Below are positions 50,936-63,369 of a stretch of 64,000 nucleotides of DNA, in pieces. The position numbers and the translations under genes were made by a program. The first letter of the stretch is position 1; each line of letters opens with the position of its first letter. The stretch is taken from positions 2,206,199 through 2,270,198 of the forward strand of contig PTFA01000111.1 in NCBI GenBank assembly GCA_003342895.1, written 5' to 3'. Below the pieces are notes generated by a model. The model did no database searches and was not told the DNA's origin. It saw nothing but the letters and a program-made list of their open reading frames with translations. Origin of the DNA: Casuarius casuarius. Lineage: Eukaryota > Chordata > Aves > Casuariiformes > Casuariidae.

Positions 50936-53536
50936 ATATTTGAAGTAGGAATGGTTCTAATTATAGAATGCCTTTAAATTGGACAGATTTCATATATTTT
51001 TCCATTTTATTAATCCCATTCCTTACCTACTTTCTTGATGCGTGAGGCTAATTTACACTCATTCACTTGCTAAATTTGTGCCATTTGTTCCACTTACACA
51101 ACAGGTGCTCTCTGGTAGTTCCCATCATGTGCTGAACTGGCTTGTGGCATTATTAAACACTGTATTACACTGCCTGTATTTAAATTTTTAATCATATATA
51201 CTGTCTTCTTATATTAAAATGTCCACAAGTAGGAAGTTTGCCTGAAGACTGGTAGGACCTGGGCATGCAGCATTTCCTTTCTCACAGCTCATGGACAATC
51301 ATTAATTAGTTATCATCTCAGATTACACAAAAAGCTTGGGCTATGTGTAGAGTAGTGGACTGTGAATACTTTCAAACTGTCCAGTCCAGAAAAACAATAG
51401 TCTCTCAATCCCCAGCACCTTGTTTTTCACAGGGAGGAAAATGAGGCATGCTGGCTGGAAGGGAGCTGTATCTTGGAGGAGCAGAAATCCTTGCAGCAGT
51501 TCCAGCCATTGCTCAGGCTTGATGCAGCCATTTGACTCAAATCTTCCCCTTTACACGTCTCTTCAGTGCACCCCACACCAGTGCAAACAGTCATAACGAT
51601 TATTCCGTGACATTGATTCTTGGCATGTGGTTGCTGTTTGACTTTTCCAATAGCTATCACAATTAAACAGGAGAAAGCAACAGCTAAGCAGAAGAGCTAA
51701 GGCATTTTGCTAAATGTGTGAGTGCAGCAGCAGGGCCAGAAGCTACTTCCCAGACTGAGCACTCTGGGGTGAAAGGTGGCTAGAAATGGATAGCAATCTC
51801 TTCCTTCTGGTGTATTGTTCACCACAGAAATCAACATGCTTTTAGATTATTTTCATAGACTACTTTTATAGANGTAGATGAGGACTACCTAATGATGCAA
51901 ATACTAATACTGTCTTTTTACATAGAAATTAACTCATGGAAGAAAAATCTGCTATAAAGTAGCTGCGCTTCCTCTTTTATTTCTGTATCTTTCTCCTTAT
52001 TGTAGAGTGTTTCTCAGTTAGGATGACACAGACTTTAAGGCTAAATCTGTGCTAGTGAGTTAAAATGCCAGTGAGGCATTGAGGCCAAGTGACATGGAAT
52101 GGATCAGACCAATGTTATTAAATTCTCTTATCCTCCAAGATAAGGTGGCCACAAGCAAACTATCTTTTTGGAAGAGTATCTGATCCATACTAATTCCTGT
52201 ATCCAGAAATTGTTTGGGATTCTGCTAGTTTATGAAGGCCAAAGTGCATGTTACAGTACAGTAAATTTGAACAATTTAGAGGGTCAAGTTCCAGTGTTCT
52301 GGCACATTTACTAATATGGATGTAGCCTGTGTGTATTGTACAATTTGCCTTCTTTCTCCTATCCATGACCATATTCACTGAAAATAATCAATCAATCATT
52401 GGAATAAAATACATTAACTCTTACTCCAAAATAATCTCTTCATCAAAAATAATTTTTGATTGTTTTTTAAAGCTAAGAAAATCTTTGCTTTTGGGAGGCA
52501 TTTTTTATTTTTATTCTTAGGTATTTGGTCACCAAGGCTACAACTTTGTGCTGTTAAAAACAGTGGGCCAAGAACTACAAAATACCATATCCCAGGAGTG
52601 CACAGAACAGAATGAAGAGACCACTAGGAAAGGGCATCTGACCAAATCTTGCTCCCAAACAGTATTCCATAAGATAACATGCATATTTTTTTCACATTAT
52701 CTTTAAGTGATTGTGTTTACAGCCAAAACTGAGAAGTGCTTGATTTCCTTACCCTTTTTTTAATCTTGGAAAAAAAATCCTCAGCTTTGCCCAGGCCTAA
52801 TGATAACTGTAAAAAGCTGGGCAAAGAAGAAAATGTTTGATTTTTGACATGCAACTAGTAATGTTTATTTTATCAATTATTGTTAGGTGAAGCTTGAATT
52901 TCCTTGCTTTGGATGCTTTTAAGTATTATCAAATTACTATTATCTTATCATTCTAGTATGCCTTATGGGAAAAAAGATTGTGTTATTTTAACCTTTATTT
53001 CAATATTTAACTTAATGTTGCTTAAAGTTATGATCATCAAGAGGTTTTTATCAAAGTCACTATGATAATGAAAGAGTAAAATAAAAGTTATTTGGAGACA
53101 TATTTTGTAGCACTAATTTCTTTCCTTGAGCAGCCCATTGATTTCAAAATCAATATATCATACGAACAATCTAAGATTTTACTAGCCTACAGTTCACATG
53201 CTTTAAGTCAACCCAAGATTTTTTCATAGCTTTATCTAGTTACTGGTTTTGATGTCCCGGTGATTATCTTCATTTAACTCTCTTTTCCCCGTTTGCAAAG
53301 TTTCTTCTTCATTTGCGAAGTGATTATTCAGGGGTGTACTGACACAGGAACACTGAACATTTCAAAGGAGAAGGTAGTGAGTAGGGATGCAAAGTCAAAG
53401 AGAGGCTAAGAAGCAAGAATCTAGCAAGGATTATGCTCTCTCTCTACAGCAGAGCTTGCTCAAGCTCTTTGTAACAGTCAGTTCAAGATATAAGTGGGAT
53501 TTTGCCATTTGATTTCACCAATTTTAACCAGACATT
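50936..53536. other. Gene-free AT-rich stretch
   Basis: No gene or transposon is recognised. It holds a 10-bp perfect stem hairpin at 52785-52826. Open frames are up to 77 codons without motifs. Confidence 0.7.
52785..52826. repeat. Hairpin with perfect 10-bp stem
   Basis: CTTTGCCCAG (52785-52794) and CTGGGCAAAG (52817-52826) are exact reverse complements around a 22-base loop. The flanks do not extend the pairing, so it is too short for a microRNA precursor. Its role is unknown. Confidence 0.75.
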
Positions 53537-53592
53537 CTTGAGTGCAACACCATTACACGAAAGAAGTTGAGGCAATCTCACGTGTACAAAGG

Positions 53593-53598
53593 TTTATT
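53593..53598 (-). terminator. LTR poly(A) signal AATAAA
   Basis: TTTATT on the plus strand near the U5 side of the 53543-54029 LTR. Confidence 0.7.
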
Positions 53599-53670
53599 AG
53601 AGGGGTCTGTAGCCAATGGCATACGCCAATGCTAATAATGAAAGTTACTTTCAGGGAAGAATAATAACAA

Positions 53671-53753
53671 AGAAGAGAGAGAGAGAAGGAGAGAAAGAGG
53701 GAAAGGCAAAGGGAAAGGGAAGGGAAAAGGAAAGGGAAAGGGAAAGGGAAAGG
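53671..53753. repeat. (GAAAGG)n / GA-rich tract inside the LTR
   Basis: GA steps pass into AAAGGG hexamer steps. The expansion is probably secondary to LTR insertion and accounts for the Lys/Glu/Arg-rich peptide on the plus strand and the Phe/Pro-rich peptide on the minus strand. Confidence 0.92.
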
Positions 53754-56700
53754 CGAAATGACAAACTCTCCCCAGTAGCTGGCCAGGAAGGGCAGCGATG
53801 GGGTCCCAGAGGAGCATCCTCCTCTGAGAGGGTCTCTCCAGTGCAGCAGGTGGTAAGGATGAAGATGACAAGGGTGATGATGGCAATGATGATTTCTCCT
53901 CCTGGCTTTTCCCCTGCTACTACATACTCTTTGACAGGGTCAGGACTCTCTCAAATTCCCTACTGGTTGCTCCTGCTTATGGGGCTGTTTGCACTGGNTG
54001 GAGCATACCAATCAGGTGCAAGTGTTACATATTGATTGTCTGTTAAGCTTCTGTGCACATGTATTATTGGATAATATTTATCAAGTATTTAAATGACTAT
54101 CTGTGGATTAAATCAGTATATTAATACAATGTGCTGAAGTAACTTATATAAACCTGAGAATTATTTGCAACTTACATTGAATATTAATGCCAGAAAAAAC
54201 AGAGTAACCAAACGCCTTGCTCAAAGGCTTTGAAAAATGAATTGCAAGGCAATTAATAAGAGCCAATTTGTTGTTAAGTCAGAAGAAGAGTACTCTGAAA
54301 TGCAGTGTTTGTGCAGGCAACTGTTCACCTCAAAAAATTGATTGGGATGCTTCCTTCGAGTATGTAATGAGAAAACATTGACATTTGCAGTTCAGTTATT
54401 TGAAAAGTTAAAGCAGCAAAACTGTAGAGGCTAGAGTTCTGAAACTGTTTTCTTTGGTTGATTTGTCAGCTCAATTATTAAGAACTGTTTGGGTTTTTCA
54501 TTATATCTCTGTTTGTGTTCAATGTGATGAGAAAGAGACTTCATTTCAGTGATCAATGCCAGGTTTTACTTCAAGTACCAAGCTCAATATATTTTTAAAC
54601 TAATCTGATCTTTCTTTGTGTATGAATTTAGGTGAGATATGCTGTTTTCTTAACAGAACTGAAATGTTCTTTGAACTTTCATTTCTTGTTATTAAGATGT
54701 GTGTGCATCACAAGCCTTTAATTGAAATGCAAGATATGTATTTGGGTTTTAAATAGGCATCTGTTTCTATTATTCATGTATGTTTGTTTCCTGAATAGGT
54801 AATATTTATCAGTGACAGTGAAACTATAGATCCCATGACCTTGACAGTTGTCTTCTACCACACATGCTGGTAAAATCAATGAATTCTACAGAAACAGCTC
54901 CCATTGGTTTATTCTTACTTTGGGGGAGTTTCTTGGATGGTAGGGTGCACTGGGCTATGCTAGATTTCAGTTCACCATGGTGAAGTTATGACTGAGGTCT
55001 GGGAAAGGACTTACTTATGGTTAAGATGTAATGGTTTCCATTACATATAGATGACAAATTAGGTTTATGTGATTTTAACATACTTGGACGGTAAGTAGCT
55101 TTTCAAAATGGCAGTTTAAAGCCATTTTGCTTTCTTTTCTTTTACTCTCATCTTCCTATGCTGAGAGTTAGCATAGGAATCTTTGTAAAAAAGGATCACC
55201 ACGATCAAGTTTATCAACANTGTATAAAACCCATCCCTCTACAAAAAAATGTGTTCAAGCTTCATAGATTACCTGCTCTGGGGCTTGATTTAGACATATG
55301 TCTGAAGTCTTGGCCCCCAGGTCTAAGAATACGTAACGAATTCACAACCTCAGATTTCACTGTGAGGAAAAAAAAAAAAAAAAGTAGCCTTCAAGACTGA
55401 ATAAAACTTGAAGATATTAAGCAACAAAACTGATAAAGGTCAAAACTGTAGTTCTTGGACAACTGAACTGCTCTGTTCTTCATAATATTGCTAACACCAA
55501 AGGCCACTGTTCTACCATTATTATCTCTGGAAGCTCTCTGTCCAGGTGTGCGACTCTTACTGCCACCATTGTGGTTTAGCCAGTGACAGCAGAGCAGATC
55601 TGAACAATCTAATACAGTGCTTTATAACTGTTTTCCAAAATGAAAGAGGCAATTTGTCAATGAACCACAAATAGAACTATTCCACTGCTGCAAAGCATGC
55701 ACTTCTCAACCCTCCCGACCTCATCTCCTTCCCACAGAGGGAAGAATTAAGACAAAAATAGGAAAGGTGGTGGGAAAGGTGATGTTCTAAATGAAGAGCT
55801 CTTGGCAGCGACTCTACCCAAAGACACATGATGGTGACTCAGTCTCACACAGGTGCAGCATTTTGTGATAAAAGGTTCGGGGAGAAAGACATGGATTCTG
55901 TGAACTGGAATGATAGTCGGGGGGGGGAGTTCCTGCTTAAGAGTCAGTCCATCATACATGTTCACATGAGAATCAGTAATCCTTCATGGTGCTTCCTTAT
56001 GTGAATATGAACTTACCATCCATATGCCTCAGCTTTCTCCAGTATGTTGCTGAAAATAACATAAAAAACTAAAACTTATGAAAAATGCATGTCTCTTGCT
56101 TTTCTGCAGGCTTTTAAATACACATACTGATTTTACCTTTGAAAATCCATTACACGACTTTCACCTTTTACAAGGATGATTTTAAGGATTCACTATCACA
56201 GCATATTGCCTTTTTGCTAACTGACTGCTGGACTAAAAGCTTTCCTAAAATGCCTTGAGATTCTCAAGAAAAGATGCTTTATAACAGGGAATCAGAAGTC
56301 ACAATGTTCTGTGTGTTTTAAAGCTTATTAATAAAGTGTTCGATTGATCCCAAGAAACATGGTAGATTTCTGATGGAATGCTGTGACTTGTGTTTCTCTA
56401 GTTTGTTTTTTGCAGATGCACTCATGAGTCCATATGGAAGTCTTTAATATTCACTGTGTTTCTAGCTAGTGTGGATATGATATATGAAATAAATTTTTAA
56501 AAATTCTAGTGGAAATGAATAATATTTGTCCTGTTTTAATGTTTTATAGTATAGGCATGGGCTTATATGCTGAAAATCCATACTTTCCAGAATAAGCTTT
56601 GTTTCCAGGACTGTCCTGAGTACTGTCTAAAAGGCAATGAACAGACAGGTGAGAGACTAGAATAATAAAGCCAGATCTGGCTTCTCATTAGCAATATTTT

Positions 56701-58970
56701 GAAAAGAAAAATAAGTGTTTTATCTTGTACTAGATACTTAAGCATCTGAATATTGAACTTCATGGCAGTGCAGCAATTTCTGCCCCTCTTATATTTTTAA
56801 TATAATTATATTTTTCTAATATATTTTCAGTTCTATGCCAGTCTATGGCTAGAAAATGATAAGCAGAAAGAAATGATTGTTTCATCACTGTAAACTGATG
56901 TCTTAAAAAAGTCCACACACACTCAGTAACTTAGTTCAACTATTCCTCAATTTCTTGAGCCCAGAAACTCTGTCCCCTCACACTCTCTTTACAACTCCAA
57001 AATATTTTTTTACTTATTTAGATTTTTAATACAAATATTTCCCTATTTTCCCACTTTTGTCTGTGAGATGACCACCCTGATTTGATAAGGTTTTAACTAA
57101 ACTTGGTTTTAGCTAAATGTTAGACAGGAATGCTAAGGAATTTCTTCTGAGCAGCCCATAATTATCAGTTAATGTTCTCTTTTGTTCTTTGGAGAGTGTG
57201 GATATCCTGCCGGTGAAGAGGAGGAGGAGAAGGAGGAGAAAAAAGGCCTAAAATGAATCCCTTCTTCCTTAAAGACTGTGGATCCAAGTCATCCTTCTCA
57301 GGCATTGAATGCCAATAGCATGCAATGAAAATAAACAAACTCCAAAATATTAACATTTAATATATTCACAAGATAGGAAAAAAAAATAAAACTCAGAAAG
57401 AGCATAGTAGCTCTCAATGTAAGTTAAGCATAAATTTTTCACTGAAAGTGTTCCATGCAAAATGACTTATGGAATCAGTTCAAAATTAGTATGAATAATG
57501 CACAGTTAAGACATCTTTATAGGGCTGCTTTTTTACATACTATCGTATCATCACCTCTGCTACTTAATCTTTGGCAAGGCTTTGTGAAGATGTGCTGTGT
57601 ATTCACTGGAGAGTTTTGCTGCCNGTTCCTGACCTGTTTCTCTTTGAGGGCTCTGTTCTGCCTTTGCCTTTATGCAACTCCAGAGACTTCCCTCACCCCT
57701 CCCTAACCTGATGGACTCTATTCTATAGACTGCAATAAAGGTACTGTAATAGACTTGTACAAAGGAGAATTAATAAGCAACAAATAATGCATTTGCATTA
57801 ATAGAAGGGGGTGCTAATACTCTATAACCACCATTCTGAGGCCTTCATAGTTGAAGATGACAGTCTTGACACGTTTGAGTTAAGCCTGGTAGATGTACCT
57901 GCACAGTGAGGTGCCTAAAGGTGGATAATATAAAAGCCATTTCTCTCCCAAGCCAGAGTGTTCAATTATCACATCTATGCATTAGCTCATCATATCGGGG
58001 CTGACTGACTATTCATCTCATCTATCTATGCCATATATCTGGCTGATCATAGCTGAGTCTTCCTTAGTATTATATCAGAAGATGGGCAATCAGCAAGTTG
58101 CAAGCCTGGCTAATTTGACATACAACTTTAGTCAAAGCAGGGTGCAAAGATGTCTCTAGTGGAATTTCTCCAGGTGACAGATATGACTTCATTACAGTCT
58201 CCAACTCTGTAGACCTTTTTGAATAATTATGCAACCCAAATGAACATCAGACTCATTTCATAGGCCTTGTACAAGGGGACTAGTTCAGCCCTATGGGATT
58301 GTAAATTCTCTCGTTCTCAGAGAGAAACTATAATCAATAAGAATAGAAGATGTATTTTATTCATATGTGTTGATTTAAGCACATTGAACATTTCAGCTAT
58401 AAAAGTTTCCTCTCACTGCTGATGGGAGCAGCACATTATCATATCAACGACCAGTTTTCCAGAAGCTGTGAACAACTATTGGATCAATCATTTTACTCTA
58501 CATAACCCCCCTTTGCAATGATCTATTGATGTCCAACATTTTATGTCCCTTTTAAGAAATGTTCTGCAGCAGGCCAACTTAAATTTCCATCATTTTAACA
58601 ATATAAAGTGCAAACCCCTAATTCAGGACAAATGCAGAAATATTGCAAACCAAAAGCAATGGATGAGCCTCTGCAGAGCTAGCCAGTGATGCCTGGAAGG
58701 AAGATTTTGAGGAAAGAAAAGTAACCTAGAAGTGAGGCAAATGGAAATAAAAGGAATGTGTGAAGCAAAGCCAATGCTATACGATGACAAAGGCATGTGA
58801 GACAAACTCTTTGTCCCAAAACATATCCACAGCTATCAATACTTAAAATTTTCGGTACAGTGAGAGTTATATCTTGTTTTGTTGGCACTTTAGTTCTTCA
58901 TAAGTCAAAGCAACAACTTAAGAACAGCTAATATTTTTTGTGCTCTACTTCCTTCGTAATGGGAAGGGAT

Positions 58971-58996
58971 TTCAGCATGGGAATTACCATGCTGAA
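58971..58996. repeat. Hairpin with perfect 10-bp stem
   Basis: TTCAGCATGG (58971-58980) and CCATGCTGAA (58987-58996) are exact reverse complements around the loop GAATTA. No neighbouring gene explains it. Confidence 0.8.
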
Positions 58997-61900
58997 TTGT
59001 CTTAATTGGAGTGTTTATGATTGTATATTACTTTCAGCCTAGCTTTTGTAGAACTTACTGAAATAGATTAATAATATTATTCATATTATTCATACTATTG
59101 ATCTCCCTATATTGTTTGGTCTCTAACATCAACATTAGAAAATTTACAATTTCAATTATTCTTACTCATAAAGCTGCTAGCTAGGAACATAAGAATTACA
59201 TATGACACCTCATCTTTCAATGAAAATCAATTTTTTTCCTTTACAATTTCGTTTGGACAGAAAATGTAATCTGTAGTCCAATGAAACTTGCATTAGTTTG
59301 TTCCAAATTCAATTAAAAAAATGCTGCAAGTAATCATTTTATTAATCAGATTAGTTTCAATTACCTTAGTAAACCAGTGGCTGCACTGAGCATAAGGATA
59401 TTGAAACAATCAACAGGCAACTACCAGGTCTAAAATTGACAGTGCTCACATTTTTATGGTGTCAGTATTTTTAAAGATTCCTGCTTAATATAAAATAGAT
59501 TATTTTTGATTCTCCTGTGAATGTGAAACTATAACATGGCCATGTGGATCTAAAATCAGCTCTCATTGCAAAATCTCCCTATTTTCATTTGGGTACATGG
59601 ATTATTTTCTTTAAGCCCGTGTAGGTACTTGATGCCAGCAATATAAAATAAACTGAAAGGCAATCCAGGTGTAACGCAACTACACAAATACTTTGAACAG
59701 GGGAAAATTCAGACTTGCATGACCCAAGCTATTTTCAAAGTCTAAAGCTGGAAATACAGCTTTCACCTGATTCACTTCCATTTAATGTTGTCTTTACTTT
59801 TTTTAATCTTTCTAAAAACAATCCTACAATGACATCCCACAACCCAGTGTTATCTAACTTTTCTGCTATGGTGACACACATGGAAGATCCCCTTCTCCAT
59901 CGCATGAATTCACAAAGGCACTGTCCAATTGAATTTTCTCAAGATAGGTTAGTGCAACATTGTCTATCAGAAACTAATCAGGAAAGACTTTCTAACATTT
60001 ACTTTCCTTTGATTCTTTTTTTCACTCCATTTTGTTTTGTTGACTACATAATTTCTTTGCAAGTCAGATTTATTTATAAAAATAACTTCTTCATTTCTTT
60101 TGATATATCTGTATTTCTTCCATATTTTTCCCCTACAAAATCCTTGCAAATGTTAATCCTGGAGAAAAATAATGATTAAAAAAAGAATTCAGTGTTTGAG
60201 AAAATATAGTATATTAAGTGTTATAAGCATACTGCTTTGACTGGCAATGTATCATGGGATGAAACTGGTCTTTGTACTGCAGCTTTGAGTATTAAGCCAC
60301 AAATGTTTTTAATAATAAGCCATTAATTAAAATATGCATGTGCAAAATTTATTCTGTTTCAGCATAACTGCAGATGTAATATACTTGAAAGGCAACTTGA
60401 CTTTTCTTTTTAAGATGAAGTACTAGAAAAGTTTGAATGCTTGCTTAACTTCTCAAGGATACAAGTTATCATACACAGAATGGCTTTTAGTAACTTTTCT
60501 TTCCTGTACTTTGGAAAGAAAATTATCATGAAATTTATTTACAGTAATCAGGGTTAGCAAAGACCTAACCTAAACCTAAAAGTGACTGAGCTGACTTTCA
60601 TCATTTTGGTTGAACTAGCTTACAGAGTACTCTATATCTTTCATGTCAACAGATCTGAGGTAATAAAATCTCTGGATAGGGGCATAGATGAGCCACTGGT
60701 GGAAAATTACGTAACCTGTTTAGTAAGCTTTGCTAAAGCAAGAACAAGACATGTGAACCACCTTTATCTGGACTAGACCATTTCCTCTTGAATATCGTGG
60801 TTTCTGTTGGGCTGAGTTTGATATTTATGGCAGCTTAGGTGACTCCAAGATAGATTTTATCTGGCCAACAATCCATCTCCAGAAAACAGAAGTCAGTGGT
60901 GAATATGTCCTAAATAAGCAAGAAAATTAAGCAGCTTTTTAAACATTGTTTTTCTCAAATGCAAAAATAAGGATGATTTACACAGTTTAAATATACTGAC
61001 ACAATAGGTGAGGGAAATGGATAAAGCTTCAGGAATTCTGAAGGGCTGCCTACTGTGATTAAAACTGATTCTTATAGTGTTAATGGATTTGAACAAGAAC
61101 AATAGCACACATGGAAGATGTGNATTATTGCATAGAAGAAATACAGTGGTTATGCAATAGGCTTAGCAGTTGTTCTTGTTAGATTAGCATTCAGAAATAT
61201 GACATTAAGCTTTTAATTTTGATCATGTTGTAGATTACCGATCAATTAGAAGGCAAGTTCTAAAGGTACAATATGTCTTCAGAGAAAAATCAGTAAGTCT
61301 AGTTTCTCCTGTTTGAAAAATAAGATAAAAATTTGGAAGTCAATACACATTATTATTACTAACCCCTACCAGTGGGGAAACCAAAGACATACTAAATGAC
61401 TATTTAACTAGGATAAAAGGTGGAACTCGGACCTTCTCACCTCCTCTTACAGAAAACCATTGCACAATAAAGGCCTTAGTGCTGATGAAAGGCTTTGCTT
61501 GTATGTAATCATAAATGGATATACTCACAGCCAGATCACAGTTGACGTAACTCACTGCTTAACCAAAATGAGAGCCTAATGCACAGATTATCTGTATACA
61601 GAGCACTAGGCTGCTGTGGAAGTCAGAACTTAGAAAATCGAACAGTATTTTTAAGAGTTTTTCATAGTTTTGGGGAAATCTTAATGAAAGGAATACAAAC
61701 AGTATCTTATAGTTGTAGTATCTTTCACATTAAAAATTCTGTCATTCATTCATGGAAAACCAAAAAATTAATTATGTTTTGTTTCAGAGTCTGATAGTCT
61801 TAATCAGGCTGCCACACCTTTAAAAAAATTAAGCTTGATAAAGACAGAATAGCAGGAAACTCTAATTTGTCCTTAAAGTACATTCCTACATTACTCCTGT

Positions 61901-62466
61901 GATGACAAATAGCCTATCTTTGCAATTTCACAAGATCTTGTTCTCTTCCTTATCCAGTGTAAAATCTGTCTGAATCTATGGACAAAAACATATGAAAAAC
62001 TACAAATAAAATGCTCTGTGTATTATACACTTCCACTGTTACTAATACTTCCATGACCTGTGCTAACAGTTCTATAGTCCTTTGTCTACACTAGAAATAG
62101 GTACAGATAGAGAATATCTCCAATCGATTTGCTATATTCTTTGCTTGAAGTGGCATCGACTTTTCAGTCAATCTCTGTAGAAGACAATAAACCCAGAACA
62201 AGCCTTATACTGCTTCTAAGTCCTTTCTGAGAACTTTCCTCTGTTGCCAAAATATATCATGCAACTGACTGAAACAAGGTCAGGCAATATACATGTAAGT
62301 TACACTTAGAGTTTATTGACTTCGATATTTAGATTTTTTAATTATTCCATTATAAAAGAAACTTCATTGCTTGCAGCCATTTTCTCATATTTGTCAGAGG
62401 TAAACATTACAGACTGGAGAAGTATTTTTTCTTCTATGAAATGCTTTTCCACTTTGCTAGTAAAAT

Positions 62467-62496
62467 TTTCTTTCTTTCTTTCTTTTTCTTTCTTTC
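62467..62496. repeat. (TTTC)n microsatellite
   Basis: TTTC units with one TTTTTC interruption. Confidence 0.95.
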
Positions 62497-63347
62497 CTCA
62501 CTTCTTCATGGAAATTTCAGAAAAGTATGGAAAATTCTTCAGTGACAGGTTGACTACCACCAAAACAACAGTGACAGAAACACAAGAAGAGAGACATTCT
62601 TGAGACTGATAGACATTTTTTAAAGATCGTGAAATGCCTGCACGTTAACAATCCCTCCTCCCCCATTTACACTTATACTTTGACCTTAAGACTTCATGTC
62701 TAAGTTTGGTCAACTACTTGGAAATTAACTTCTACATCTTCTTTAAGAAAGATGGTACAAAAAAGTAGGATCTGTGCTAGAGCTATTTCTCAGAGACTCA
62801 TGGACAAGACCTTAAACCGAAAGGTCCATCACTATTTAAAGATTTTGTCTATAATTCACATTGCAGTCCTGTACGTATATATCTGAGCTAGCACTGAAGA
62901 AAAATGGTGATGAGTGATGACTAAATCAGCTGACTAAGTATGATGTAGCAACTCAGTCCTTTGGATCCTGGACAGTATCACATTGCATTTAAGAAGTCTT
63001 TCTCAAAGTAATGACTTCAGCTAGAGTCTCTGCAGCTTCTGGACTTTTTTCTTTTCTGTACTCAAAAGCTATAGTTTCTAAACCAAAAGCAAAAACTTTC
63101 AGGCATAACTTTCCATCTAAGTATAGTCTGATATGCACTTGTTCATTAAAATCCTGCTATAAAGTAGTTTCAAAAATTTCAAATGGTCTATTCATTAAAG
63201 CAAGAAGCAACTGCCCCACAACTAAAATTTTATTACATTACAGAGATGCACTGGAATGTCTAAACTCCAATCATATTACCAACCATTCACTGAAAATAGG
63301 TAAATATTACAAAGCTGTGTTTTGGCCTGATCTTCTGATTCTTATAC

Positions 63348-63369
63348 ATTGCCCCTCAAAAGGGGCAAT
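63348..63369. repeat. Hairpin with perfect 9-bp stem
   Basis: ATTGCCCCT (63348-63356) and AGGGGCAAT (63361-63369) pair around the tetraloop CAAA. It stands out because the arms are GC-rich in AT-rich surroundings. Confidence 0.8.

Larger units (their letters stand above)
53543..54029 (-). mobile_element. Solo LTR with internal (GAAAGG)n tract
   Basis: On the minus strand this 487-bp segment begins TGTAACAC and ends GTGTTGCA, giving 7 of 8 matching terminal inverted bases and TG...CA ends. An AATAAA poly(A) signal lies near the 3' end of the minus-strand element, followed by about 50 bases of U5-like sequence. A polypurine run on the plus strand (polypyrimidine on the element strand) expands its middle. 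TSDs are not clean: TCTTGA (53536-53541) and TATTGA (54030-54035) match 5 of 6 but are offset by one base from the left edge. No internal retroviral sequence is adjacent, so it is a solo LTR. The 139-codon plus-strand frame across it (53616-54035) is a repeat artefact. Confidence 0.82.

Noticed and set aside
53616..54035. 139-codon plus-strand frame
   Set aside because: It lies almost wholly inside a minus-strand solo LTR and includes the translated GA-rich tract.
59715..60179. 154-codon plus-strand open frame
   Set aside because: Its second half is Phe/Ile/Asn/Lys-rich as expected of AT-rich sequence read by chance. It has no family motif, signal peptide logic or neighbouring gene structure.
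60552..60580. Telomere-like GGGTTAG and CCTAACC words
   Set aside because: Only two or three degenerate units, too short for an interstitial telomeric array. A similar TAGGGTTAGG at about 33899 was rejected for the same reason.
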